DNA from: Paenibacillus foliorum
GTDB lineage: Bacteria > Bacillota > Bacilli > Paenibacillales > NBRC-103111
Reading direction: 5' to 3'
Length of the DNA stretch: 64,000 nucleotides
NCBI RefSeq assembly: GCF_013141765.1
Contig: NZ_WHOD01000013.1
Coordinates: forward strand, 186,001-250,000
Translations under genes and position numbers: made by a program
In this document: in pieces, positions 56,226 through 64,000 of the stretch
Layout of the letters: every line of letters begins with the position of its first letter
Position numbering within the stretch: position 1 is the stretch's first letter
Notes under the pieces: model-generated
Seen by the model: the letters and a program-made list of their open reading frames with translations, nothing else
Databases searched by the model: none
Told to the model about the DNA's origin: nothing

Positions 56226-57476
56226 CTATCTTTTCCTGGAGCCTGCAGCAAACCGACTATTTAACTCGCCGGTGCCCTGTGTGTTGGATGGCATCCTTAA
56301 AGAGAAGGCATTTCGTTTAATCAGCAATTTGATCTGCTGCGGACGAAGCCGAGGATACTTCTGCAGCAGCTGGGCTGCGGTTCCCGCTGTGATGGGTGCC
56401 GAAAAGCTGGTGCCGGACAACCGCATATAGCCTTTCGGAAGGCCGCCTCGTGGAGATAAGCGATCCAAGATAGAGCCAGGAGCCCGCAGCGAAACGATGT
56501 TGACGCCAGGCGCCAAGGTATCCGGCTTTATCAAGCCTCCTTTAGCCGGTCCGCGGCCTGAAAATGCGGCAACACGGTCATCTGATTGCCGCACGGTACG
56601 CCGATCGTCCACTGCGCCTACTGTGATCGCTGAGGGGCTTGTTCCCGGTGATGTGACGGAGCCTTTGGCTGGGCCGTTGTTTCCAGCGGCTACGGTTACG
56701 ACGATACCGGCTTTGACTGCCTTCTCGATCGCTTGGCACAGAGGATCGTTCTTGCAAGGCTCCAAAGCTGGTTTGCCCAGAGACAGATTCAAGACGCGAA
56801 TGCCAAGCCTTTTACGATGAGTTATGCACCATTGAATGCCTCTGATAATAGTTGAATCGAAGCCTCCGCCTTGATTGTCAAGTACCTTTACACCAACAAT
56901 TTTGGCTTGCGGTGCAACCCCTCTGTACTTCCCTTTGCTTGAATAGCCATTTCCGGCTGCATCTCCTGCCACATGTGTTCCATGGCCATTGTCGTCATAT
57001 GGTTTTTTTTTATGGCTAATAAAATCTTTAAAGGCTTTAATCCGGTTGTACGGCTTCGTCAAATCGGGATGGCGAGCGACACCTGTATCAAGCACGGCAA
57101 TAGTTATCCCTCGACCGGTCAGCCGCTTTCGCTGCAGGCTGGTAGCGCCGACTGCAGGAGTAGCGATGTTGAGCTTGGTGCTGTTTCTTCGGTCCAACAT
57201 AACCTTAGCAACACCTTTATGGTTGCAGATGGTATCTAGACAGGAAGGAGAAACATGAGCAGACCAACCGTCTACCAGCCATAAGCCTCCTTTGTCCAGA
57301 AAATGATGCTTTCGTTGGCACAGCTTATTTCTAAGTTTTGACTGATGCTGCCTGTGAGCGCTCCGGTCACTTCCCGTGAATTGAACGATTATCGGGATGG
57401 TGGAGCGGGTTTTGGATCGTTTGCATTGAGCTGCTGCACGATGCAAGGAATGCGTCATAGCCGGGTGTTTTTTCAC
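56226..57476 (-). CDS. S8 family serine peptidase, AprX-like
   Basis: A 416-residue subtilisin-like protease with no signal peptide. The catalytic triad is D130 (VLDTGVARHPD), H165 (NGHGTHVAG) and S357 (SGTSFSAP), with the oxyanion Asn in AAGNNGPA. An N-terminal propeptide-like region of about 100 residues is rich in His/Lys/Arg and Cys. The length and lack of a signal peptide match the AprX group, described as intracellular or late-growth proteases. The GTG at 57476 is preceded by GGAGGG at a long spacing; no ATG fits. It is convergent with the AraC gene. Confidence 0.87.
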   Translation of the reverse strand: MKKHPAMTHSLHRAAAQCKRSKTRSTIPIIVQFTGSDRSAHRQHQSKLRNKLCQRKHHFLDKGGLWLVDGWSAHVSPSCLDTICNHKGVAKVMLDRRNSTKLNIATPAVGATSLQRKRLTGRGITIAVLDTGVARHPDLTKPYNRIKAFKDFISHKKKPYDDNGHGTHVAGDAAGNGYSSKGKYRGVAPQAKIVGVKVLDNQGGGFDSTIIRGIQWCITHRKRLGIRVLNLSLGKPALEPCKNDPLCQAIEKAVKAGIVVTVAAGNNGPAKGSVTSPGTSPSAITVGAVDDRRTVRQSDDRVAAFSGRGPAKGGLIKPDTLAPGVNIVSLRAPGSILDRLSPRGGLPKGYMRLSGTSFSAPITAGTAAQLLQKYPRLRPQQIKLLIKRNAFSLRMPSNTQGTGELNSRFAAGSRKR

Positions 57477-57640
57477 TACGAATTCATCCCTCCTTCTATG
57501 CCTATAAAATATGCAGCATACATGAAATGTTCTATCCTGATTACCGAACCAACATGCCCATTTGTTGTGGCAGTGCTATTTCGTTTCGCCTTCTCATACA
57601 ATGTATCGTACAAGTTGTAATGAAACGGAGGGATGATCGA

Positions 57641-57925
57641 TTGAAAGGAATGAAAAACATTATGTATATGGGGCTGGCGCTAGGCATGCTGTTTTATGCC
57701 GTCCCTAGAATGGATATTCGCTCAGGATTTACACTACCGACCATTTTCGGAATTGTCTGGGTGATGTTTGCCCTCGTAATTATTGCTGCACATTTGCATG
57801 AAATTCTAGGAGTCGATGATGAAACGAAGCGAGAGCTGGCCAAGGTCAAGCATATGAAAAAATGGCAATTAGAGCAGATGCTTCAAGGCAAACGTAAAAT
57901 GCTGCAATTTAAAAAAATGCGCTAA
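57641..57925 (+). CDS. Two-TM hypothetical membrane protein
   Basis: A 94-residue protein with TM segments at about 5-20 (MYMGLALGMLFYAVP) and 30-50 (FGIVWVMFALVIIAAHL), then a helical basic tail (ELAKVKHMKKWQLEQMLQGKRK). Function is unknown. The TTG at 57641 has GGAGGG (57627-57632) 8 bases upstream; an ATG at 57620 would place the ribosome site inside the coding region. A very strong terminator follows at 57997. Confidence 0.65.
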   Translation: MKGMKNIMYMGLALGMLFYAVPRMDIRSGFTLPTIFGIVWVMFALVIIAAHLHEILGVDDETKRELAKVKHMKKWQLEQMLQGKRKMLQFKKMR

Positions 57926-57996
57926 GTAAGCAAGATCAGCTTTATTCGTGAATATCCAATATTAAAAATCAAAGCTGCATAAATTCTTGAACATCG

Positions 57997-58039
57997 AAAT
58001 AAAGCCGTTTCCCCAGATTGTGGGGAAACGGCTTTATTT
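57997..58039. terminator. Strong terminator between convergent small genes
   Basis: A perfect 18-bp stem (57997-58014 with 58022-58039, containing AAAGCCGTTTCCCC) around a 7-nt loop. It can act in both directions. Confidence 0.85.
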
Positions 58040-58072
58040 CTGTAATTGTCTTAGTCAGGAATGAGCCTATCC

Positions 58073-58381
58073 TCAGAGCAACAAAGTAATGGCGAGCAAA
58101 TTGTACAAAACTAACGGAAGAATTACATTGTTATAAGCATAAGCACCTGCGAATGCGCGAACGTGGCCTTCCATTGGCTTTAAGTATAAGTGGGAGTCGT
58201 CGAAATGAACGATATAGCCATGATATATTTGCCCTTGAACGGTTTGTACTTGAACCGGATGATTCATGTGTTTGGAGCAAAGGCCATGGACGTGATCCTT
58301 CAATTTGTTCATGGATTCCCACATTGCAGGGTCCATTTGATACAATGGTTGACTCTGTACAGCAGTTGGTTGATTATACAT
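58073..58381 (-). CDS. Small protein, possibly YuzF-like
   Basis: A 102-residue protein. A Gln/Pro-rich start (MYNQPTAVQSQPLYQMDP) is followed by a helix (MWESMNKLKDHVHGLC), a beta-rich part with VQVQTVQGQIYHGYIVHFDDSHLYL that resembles an Sm/YuzF-type barrel, and a C-terminal hydrophobic segment (NNVILPLVLYNLLAITLLL) that could insert in a membrane. The ATG at 58381 has GGAGGTG about 10 bases upstream; the frame stays open to 58507 without a ribosome site. The YuzF resemblance is tentative. Confidence 0.6.
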   Translation of the reverse strand: MYNQPTAVQSQPLYQMDPAMWESMNKLKDHVHGLCSKHMNHPVQVQTVQGQIYHGYIVHFDDSHLYLKPMEGHVRAFAGAYAYNNVILPLVLYNLLAITLLL

Positions 58382-58515
58382 TCGAATCTTGCACCTCCAA
58401 GGTTTTCTACTCCATCCTATGCGAATGCCTATTTTTGGTTCATACGAAGCCCATAATTCGAAAAAATGATCGATGATTATGCTGAATAGTGCATTGTTTT
58501 GGTTCAAAACCGAAA

Positions 58516-58654
58516 TCAGCGTTTGATGAGGTCATTCGATCTCGGCTTCGTAGGCAGCTCAGTGTTTGATGATTTCATCGATCTCGGCTTCGTACCTAGC
58601 TTCAGCGTTTGATGAAGTCATTCGATCTCGGTGCCGCACCCAGCTCAGCGTTTG
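58516..58654. repeat. 43-bp tandem repeat, three full copies and a partial fourth
   Basis: Copies start at 58516, 58559 and 58602, each with TCAG(C/T)GTTTGATGA and a CGATCTCGG core. A fourth begins at 58645 but matches only for TCAGCGTTTG. The period is exactly 43 bp, not a multiple of three, so this is not coding repeat DNA. Confidence 0.8.
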
Positions 58655-59119
58655 GCAAGACCTACGAGCGGCAATGGAAGCGAACAAGACATTATTCGAA
58701 GCCATTTCCCACCACGAAAACCTGCATCTATACAGGTTTTGGACCGTTTTATCGCAGTCTTCGTGAATTCCTGCAAATGTGCATCTCTTTTCCGTTATTA
58801 GCTGAAACCGGACCGCTATGGGTGAAAATTGCTGTATTTTCGTAGTTTTTTCCCCTCAATCAGCAAATTCCGTAGAAAATAACTGCATAATTGCAGGATA
58901 TTGAGATGGCTAATAATGAGAGGAGGGGCAAGCACTGATTTTGAGGATGAGCTAAGTTGGGATACATGGCTTCGCTCAACCGTTAAGTTAAATGCACTCG
59001 TTCCCCTTCCCAGAACACGTAGCAGCTTTTTTATCCTAGGTGCTTTCGTTTCGTAAAAATAGAGCTTATAATAAGTGGTACAGAATAATACAGTATTGTG
59101 AGAATGAGGTGTAACAGTT
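58655..59119. other. Intergenic region with scattered repeat-like fragments
   Basis: No gene that I can support. It contains a hairpin AAAACCTG/CAGGTTTT (58717-58724 with 58733-58740) and a TTCCGTTATTAGC...CCGCTAT fragment (about 58791-58823) that recalls the modules at 25612-25787. The ytoI ribosome site GAGGTG lies at the end. Confidence 0.4.
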
Positions 59120-60457
59120 TTGGAGCCATCAACTCAGGAAGCGGCTACTAAGCATGAGCAAATTTTGAAATATATTGAGGGTCTTAAGATTGGTTCCAAA
59201 ATATCGGTACGGAAAATAGCTGAAAAGCTTGAGGTTAGCGAAGGAACAGCCTACCGTGCGATTAAGGAAGCGGATAATTTGGGGCTAGTCAGCACCAAAG
59301 AGAGGGTCGGAACGATCCGTGTAGAAAAAAAACTGCGCGATAATATAGACAAGCTGACCTTTGCTGAGGTTGTTAATATCGTGGATGGAGAAGTGCTTGG
59401 CGGCCTTGACGGATTGCAAAAGACGTTGAACAAGTTCGTCATAGGAGCGATGCAGCAGGATGCTATGATGCGCTATATTGATCCAGGCAGCTTGCTCATT
59501 GTGGGAAACCGCAGTAAAGCCCATACTTGTGCATTGGAACAAGGGGCGGGTGTGTTGATTACAGGAGGATTCGGTACAAGCGATGAGGTAAAGAAGCTCG
59601 CGGACGAGCTGGATCTGCCGATTATATCAAGCAGCTATGATACTTATACTGTGGCATCTATGATAAATAGAGCTATTTATGACCGTCTCATCAAGAAAAA
59701 AATATTGCTCATCGAGGATATCGTCCCTCCGCAAATGCTGGTTATGGTGCTTAAAGGCCATCATATGCTTAAGGATTGGCAGCAGCTCCATGAGCAAACA
59801 GGTCATAGCCGATTTCCTGTGGTCGATGAATGGAACCGATTGACGGGGATGATTACCTCCAAGGATTTGATTGGTGCTCAGCCTGAGCAGACGATAGATA
59901 AGCTGATGACCCGTAATCCATTGACGGTTACTCTTAACACTTCTGTAGCTTCTGCTGCTCATATGATGGTTTGGGAAGGTATAGATCTTCTGCCGGTGAT
60001 TGATACGAATCGCAAAGTAATGGCAGTTATCAGTCGCAAGGATGTGCTCAAAGCGATGCAGCAAATCCAACGTCAGCCGCAAAATGGTGAAACGTTCGAG
60101 GATTTGATTTGGTCTGGGTTTGAGGAGGAGCGGAGCAAGGAGGGGCAGACGGTTTATCGGGGCTTGATTACGCCTCAGATGACCAACCAGCTAGGGACCG
60201 TCTCAGAGGGTGTATTGACGATTCTAATGACACAAGCGGCTTATCATGTAATTCAGAATGTGAAGAAGGGCGACCTCGTGATGGACAACATGTCCTCTTA
60301 TTTTGTGAAGCCTGTGCAAATCGACAGTCAAATCGAAATCCATCCCAAAATAATTGAGGTCAGCCGCAAATTTGGAAAAATCGATGTAGGTATTTACCAT
60401 GGACCGACATTGGTAGCCAAGGCGATGTTGACCGCCCAATTCATCGACCAGGTGTAA
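59120..60457 (+). CDS. ytoI: DRTGG-CBS-hotdog domain protein YtoI
   Basis: A 445-residue regulatory-looking protein. An N-terminal winged HTH (VRKIAEKLEVSEGTAYRAIKEA, about 30-51) is followed by a DRTGG domain (about 80-185), two CBS repeats (about 195-312; FPVVDEWNRLTGMITSKDLIG and LLPVIDTNRKVMAVISRKDVL) that bind adenine nucleotides, and a C-terminal hotdog thioesterase-like domain (about 340-440). In Bacillus this gene sits beside ytpI and dnaE, as here. The function is undetermined. The TTG start has GAGGTG 8-10 bases upstream. Confidence 0.9.
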   Translation: MEPSTQEAATKHEQILKYIEGLKIGSKISVRKIAEKLEVSEGTAYRAIKEADNLGLVSTKERVGTIRVEKKLRDNIDKLTFAEVVNIVDGEVLGGLDGLQKTLNKFVIGAMQQDAMMRYIDPGSLLIVGNRSKAHTCALEQGAGVLITGGFGTSDEVKKLADELDLPIISSSYDTYTVASMINRAIYDRLIKKKILLIEDIVPPQMLVMVLKGHHMLKDWQQLHEQTGHSRFPVVDEWNRLTGMITSKDLIGAQPEQTIDKLMTRNPLTVTLNTSVASAAHMMVWEGIDLLPVIDTNRKVMAVISRKDVLKAMQQIQRQPQNGETFEDLIWSGFEEERSKEGQTVYRGLITPQMTNQLGTVSEGVLTILMTQAAYHVIQNVKKGDLVMDNMSSYFVKPVQIDSQIEIHPKIIEVSRKFGKIDVGIYHGPTLVAKAMLTAQFIDQV

Positions 60458-60546
60458 CACCTTAAGCCAGAGCCTAGCTTCTGGTTAGAACTGTTAAGAG
60501 GGCTGCTGCGCTCGCTTGTAATTAATTGATGTTCTTTATGCCTATA

Positions 60547-60837
60547 TTACTTCAGCTTGCTATAAGCGCTGTGATTACGCAGCCCCGCGAACAAGTTAAA
60601 AATGCCGAGCAGGAAGCAAATGGTGCCAAAAACACGGCGAAGGTTGGAATCTGTGAAGAAAAACAGCTGGGAAACAGCGATAACTACAAGCATTGCTCCC
60701 ATGGCAATGTTCATACGGGCCGCATAGATCCCACGCAGCTTAGGATCTTGAATTCTCCGTGATCGAAAGCTGTAATAGACCGATAATATTAAGGGGACAA
60801 AAATAAATAGAGGTAACAAAGCTTGGAGAATTTGCAT
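60547..60837 (-). CDS. ytpI: YtpI family membrane protein
   Basis: A 96-residue protein with three hydrophobic segments (LQALLPLFIFVPLILSVYY, MNIAMGAMLVVIAVSQLFFF, FGTICFLLGIFNLFAGLRN) and a conserved RRIQDPKLRGIYAAR loop. Function unknown. I chose the ATG at 60837, 10 bases after AAAGGA; the GTG at 60846 is too close to that site. It is convergent with ytoI, as in other Bacillales. Confidence 0.83.
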   Translation of the reverse strand: MQILQALLPLFIFVPLILSVYYSFRSRRIQDPKLRGIYAARMNIAMGAMLVVIAVSQLFFFTDSNLRRVFGTICFLLGIFNLFAGLRNHSAYSKLK

Positions 60838-61024
60838 CTCAGGCACATCCTTTTATTCATTTCTTAGTTGTATCCGTTGAATGGCGCAGAAATGACGTCC
60901 AAACGGGATCCTTATTAATGTAACGATTTTCCCTGGGAAATGCAACGAGTGAAGGTGAATGAAGCAGCTGCGGCAGCAATCAACCCTTCAATTGATGCAG
61001 TATCTTTTTTAAGTCTGAAAGATT

Positions 61025-61525
61025 CTAGGGAACGGTGCGCTTCCATTCTTTCGCTATGACCCAAACCTTGAGCTCCGTATGGATTAACAGCATGATTTTA
61101 ACATTGACGGTGTAATCTTTATCCATAATGGCATGATAGGTCTTCTGTGCTAGCAGCCGTTGGTAAACATGGGGCGATTCCGCGAAATAAGAAATCTTCT
61201 GTCCTTTTACGACACTAAGATCGTTGCGCAGACGGCGCTCGATTTCCTGTTCAGTTACCTTATCAAGAGGATTGAGATCTCCGGATTCCACGGTGACATC
61301 AATTTGATTGATCGTACTTTGCTGATTTTTGGTTTTTTTATATGAATTGTTATCTTGGATTAGCTTTTCATTCTCAGCCTGGAGCTCCTTATTTAGTATA
61401 AGCACCGAATTGAGATGGTGGTGATAGATAGCGGTAAATACAGCGCAGCCAATGATGCCCCCGGCAATAAGCAGGCCCGTTGCTTTCATCAGCCCGGTAA
61501 ACTGTTCAAAGGGCGGTACCTTCAA
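61025..61525 (-). CDS. ytrI: Sporulation membrane protein YtrI
   Basis: A 166-residue protein with one N-terminal TM helix (ATGLLIAGGIIGCAVFTAIY), a coiled-coil-like stretch (LNKELQAENEKLIQDN) and a C-terminal soluble domain. In B. subtilis ytrI is a sigma-E gene needed for efficient sporulation. The TTG at 61525 is chosen: GAGGAGG lies 9 bases upstream, and TTGA overlaps the ytrH stop, so translation is coupled to ytrH. The frame also contains an ATG at 61552, upstream of that ribosome site. Confidence 0.85.
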   Translation of the reverse strand: MKVPPFEQFTGLMKATGLLIAGGIIGCAVFTAIYHHHLNSVLILNKELQAENEKLIQDNNSYKKTKNQQSTINQIDVTVESGDLNPLDKVTEQEIERRLRNDLSVVKGQKISYFAESPHVYQRLLAQKTYHAIMDKDYTVNVKIMLLIHTELKVWVIAKEWKRTVP

Positions 61526-61854
61526 TTGCTGCTGCCTCCTCTGCAAATCCATTGAATAAGCGTTGTGCCGGTATGCGCTCCTGCAAATGCAAATACAATA
61601 TATAAAATTTGTTTGATTGCGGGCGACATATAGCCTTCAACCAAGTTGCTCTCTATTACGCGAATGGGATCGATCGTCCCGCCTACTGCAGCTACCAGCG
61701 CCCAAATTTTGATTTGTTCTGAGATTAGCAGCATTCTTGTTGTAGGCGGTTCCATAATAAACACAGCTGCTATGCCGCCAAGCATAGTGCCTCCTAGAAC
61801 AACTCCGAACGCTACAAAAAAATCGACCACGCACTTTGTTAAAAAGCTTGACAT
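61522..61854 (-). CDS. ytrH: Sporulation protein YtrH
   Basis: A 110-residue membrane protein with three or so hydrophobic segments (FVAFGVVLGGTMLGGIAAVF, IKIWALVAAVGGTIDP, ILYIVFAFAGAHTGTTLI), matching YtrH, which acts with YtrI during sporulation. The ATG at 61854 (MSSFLTKCVVDFF) gives the usual length and follows AAGGAAGG; an ATG four codons upstream is also possible. It is divergent from dnaE, with a sigma-E-like promoter between. Confidence 0.85.
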   Translation of the reverse strand: MSSFLTKCVVDFFVAFGVVLGGTMLGGIAAVFIMEPPTTRMLLISEQIKIWALVAAVGGTIDPIRVIESNLVEGYMSPAIKQILYIVFAFAGAHTGTTLIQWICRGGSSN

Positions 61855-61923
61855 GCTCGTTCCCATCCTTCCTTCATTACCGCGCATGATGTCCTGCTTG
61901 TCTAATCTATGGTACAAGTGTTC

Positions 61924-61952
61924 GTATTATGATAAAATAAAAGAAATATTTT
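61924..61952 (-). promoter_or_regulatory. Possible sigma-E promoter of ytrH-ytrI
   Basis: On the minus strand AAAATATT (61952-61945), 13 bp, then CATAATAC (61931-61924). These resemble the sigma-E -35 (ATATT) and -10 (CATACANT) boxes; the -10 matches at 5 of 8 positions. B. subtilis ytrHI is sigma-E controlled, which supports the call. Confidence 0.4.
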
Positions 61953-61989
61953 TGGCGGCATCATTTTTTACAACAAGGGGGTGGAGCGG

Positions 61990-64000
61990 GTGAGTGATTT
62001 TGTCCATCTGCATGTACATAGTGAATATAGTTTGCTGGATGGTGCGGCACGTATTGATGATCTGGTAGGTCGGGCGGCCGACCTTGGAATGAAGGCATTG
62101 GCATTGACTGACCACGGAGTCATGTACGGAGCCATACCTTTCTATAAAGCATGCAAGCAGCGCGGCATTAAGCCGATTATCGGATGCGAGGTTTACTATA
62201 CAGCAGGCTCCATTCGGGATAAAGGGACTCGAAAGGATCAGCCGATTTATCATTTAATTTTGCTGGCTAAGAATCATACTGGCTATCAAAACCTGATGAA
62301 GCTGTGCTCAATAGGTCATTTGGAGGGGCATCATTACAAACCCCGGATTGACCCGAAGAATTTGGCTGAATATTCGGAAGGGCTTATTTGCACCAGCTCT
62401 TGTCTCGGAAGTGAAGTTTCCCAGCACCTGCTTCATGAACGTTATGAGGAGGCTAAGCTTGCTGCGCTTCGTTACCAGGACATTTTTGGAGACGATTTTT
62501 TCTTGGAGATTCAGGATCACGGTTTGATGGAGCAGAAGAAAGTCATGCAAAGCATGATCCAATTGAGCGAGGATACAGGCATTCCATTGATCGCGACCAA
62601 TGATGTTCATTACGTTCGCGAGCCGGATCATGCCGTACAGGATATTCTGATTTGTATCGGGACAGGCAAGACGGTGGACGATACGGAGAGATTGCGGTTT
62701 CATTCAAGCCAGCTGTATTTGAAAAGCGAAGAAGAGATGAAGCGGCTGTTCCCTCACGTGCCTCAGGCGATAGAAAATAGTCGAATTGTGGCTGAACGGT
62801 GTGAGCTGGAGCTCGAATTTGGCCGGTCGATCTTGCCGCAGTTCGAGCCGATTCCAGCTAATGCGACAGCAGGCAGTTATCTTGCTGAATTGTGTCGGAC
62901 GGGGCTTGAGGAGCGGTATGGGAATGTCGAAGCATGGCTGGAACCGGAGGATAATAGCTACCGCAAGCAGCTGCATGACAGGCTTGATTATGAGTTGTCG
63001 GTAATCGAACGTATGGGCTTTTCCGATTACTTTTTAATTGTTTGGGATTTTATCCGCTTTGCCCATCAGCAAGGTATCGCAACAGGGCCGGGTCGGGGCT
63101 CCTCCGCAGGCAGCTTGGTAGCGTATGTATTGCGTATCACGGATGTAGACCCGATTCGTTACCAGCTGCTGTTTGAACGGTTCCTCAATCCGGAACGGAT
63201 CTCGATGCCTGATATTGATATCGATTTTAGCGACTTGCGTCGTGATGAGGTTATAGATTATGTAGTGGACAAATATGGTCGCGATCGCGTTGCTCAAATT
63301 ATTACATTCGGAACCATGGCTGCGAAGGCGGCTGTTCGCGATGTGGGCAGGGTGTTGAATCTTCCTTATGGGGAAGTGGATCGTGCGGCCAAAATGATAC
63401 CGTCTCAGCTTGGGATGACATTGGCGGAAGCTATAGAAGCCAATCCGGAATTGAAAGCTCTTGCAGAGAGACAACCGAAGACGGCGCAGCTTCTCGAGAT
63501 CGCAATGAAAGTCGAGGGCATGCCTCGGCATGCTTCTACTCATGCGGCTGGAGTAATTATTTCCCGGGAGCCGCTGACACAATATGTACCGCTGCAGGAA
63601 GGCAATGAGCAGACGGCATTGACACAGTATTCCATGGAGCATTTGGAAGCCATCGGACTGCTCAAAATGGATTTTCTTGGATTGCGGACTTTGTCCATTA
63701 TCGAGCGTACGCTCCAATGGATCAAGGAACAGCTAGGAGTGACTGTCGATTTCCATAAGCTTCCGATGGATGATCCTGCGACCTACGAGCTGCTGTGCCG
63801 CGGCGACACGACAGGTGTATTTCAGCTGGAGTCGGCAGGTGTACGACGAGTGCTGAAGGATTTGAGACCTTCGGAATTCGAGGATATTATTTCGGTCCTT
63901 GCGTTATATCGTCCAGGTCCAATGGAGTTTATTCCACGCTATATTGGGGGCAAGCACGGCGAGCTGGAAGTCGAATACCCGCATCCGTTGCTAGAGCCAA
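61990..64000 (+). CDS. dnaE: DNA polymerase III subunit alpha, N-terminal part (cut by window edge)
   Basis: Replicative polymerase; in Firmicutes DnaE extends primers before handing over to PolC. About 670 codons are visible. The PHP domain comes first (HLHVHSEYSLLDG, DHGVMYGA), followed by the palm region with GPGRGSSAGSLVAY and the catalytic MPDIDIDFSD, then RHASTHAAGV and GVFQLESAGVRRVL. It has no exonuclease insertion, so it is DnaE rather than PolC. The GTG at 61990 follows AAGGGGGTGG. The helix-hairpin-helix and OB parts lie outside the window. Confidence 0.96.
   Translation, partial: MSDFVHLHVHSEYSLLDGAARIDDLVGRAADLGMKALALTDHGVMYGAIPFYKACKQRGIKPIIGCEVYYTAGSIRDKGTRKDQPIYHLILLAKNHTGYQNLMKLCSIGHLEGHHYKPRIDPKNLAEYSEGLICTSSCLGSEVSQHLLHERYEEAKLAALRYQDIFGDDFFLEIQDHGLMEQKKVMQSMIQLSEDTGIPLIATNDVHYVREPDHAVQDILICIGTGKTVDDTERLRFHSSQLYLKSEEEMKRLFPHVPQAIENSRIVAERCELELEFGRSILPQFEPIPANATAGSYLAELCRTGLEERYGNVEAWLEPEDNSYRKQLHDRLDYELSVIERMGFSDYFLIVWDFIRFAHQQGIATGPGRGSSAGSLVAYVLRITDVDPIRYQLLFERFLNPERISMPDIDIDFSDLRRDEVIDYVVDKYGRDRVAQIITFGTMAAKAAVRDVGRVLNLPYGEVDRAAKMIPSQLGMTLAEAIEANPELKALAERQPKTAQLLEIAMKVEGMPRHASTHAAGVIISREPLTQYVPLQEGNEQTALTQYSMEHLEAIGLLKMDFLGLRTLSIIERTLQWIKEQLGVTVDFHKLPMDDPATYELLCRGDTTGVFQLESAGVRRVLKDLRPSEFEDIISVLALYRPGPMEFIPRYIGGKHGELEVEYPHPLLEP

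Noticed and set aside
58566..58845. Plus-strand frames across the tandem-repeat region
   Set aside because: The repeat unit is 43 bp, so frames do not repeat in phase; no ribosome site and no family match.

Overview
The window looks like chromosome from a spore-forming Bacillales species, most likely Paenibacillus or a close relative. The evidence is gene content: a sufCDSUB operon, cotJABC, ytvI, ytrH-ytrI, ytoI/ytpI next to dnaE, a YheC/YheD cluster beside yheA, AGGAGG ribosome sites with frequent TTG/GTG starts, and a CUT1 sugar importer of the LplB/YtcP type with a two-TM AraC sensor. I see no rRNA, tRNA, CRISPR array or intact transposase. The genus is inferred from gene content only.

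Layout. 1-1921 (minus): methionine salvage, mtnK then mtnA, the latter cut by the window edge. 2322-3675: small proteins and a DUF1802 protein. 3740-9089 (plus): complete sufC-sufD-sufS-sufU-sufB operon for Fe-S cluster assembly, behind an AT-rich dyad that resembles a Fur site. 9063-10997: decayed integrated element bounded by perfect 21-bp direct repeats, one being the 3' end of sufB. It holds a broken tyrosine recombinase, a YjdF-like membrane protein and a glycine-zipper protein; what looks like the original suf terminator lies beyond it. 11117-19928: NlpC/P60 lipoprotein, two HD-GYP proteins, Moco genes (moeB and a moaD-moaE fusion), a YunD-type phosphoesterase and uppP. 20109-24475: yfkAB, ytvI, cotJABC and small membrane proteins. 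24766-32800: a HAD phosphatase, then five consecutive minus-strand YheC/YheD ATP-grasp paralogues, then yheA.

32973-39546 is mixed: pentapeptide-repeat protein, cysK, a luciferase-like oxidoreductase, a monoacylglycerol-lipase-like hydrolase, a PPOX-fold protein, a YciI protein and an Asp-box lipoprotein. 39848-56196 is a carbohydrate-use region: Gfo/Idh oxidoreductase, two ABC permeases, solute-binding lipoprotein, AraC sensor-regulator, enolase-superfamily enzyme and esterase on the plus strand; then a DeoR/HAD pair, an acyltransferase, and a GH78 alpha-L-rhamnosidase divergent from an AraC regulator. Together these suggest uptake and breakdown of a rhamnose- and acid-sugar-containing glycan. 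56226-64000: AprX-like protease, small proteins, a 43-bp tandem repeat, and the conserved ytoI-ytpI / ytrI-ytrH / dnaE neighbourhood (dnaE cut by the window edge).

The points most worth a second look are the sufB att-flanked remnant, the five-gene ATP-grasp array with one paralogue carrying a sharply GC-rich core, the MoaD-MoaE fusion with a buried Gly-Gly, the phased repeats upstream of the deoR-type promoter, and the 43-bp tandem repeat.
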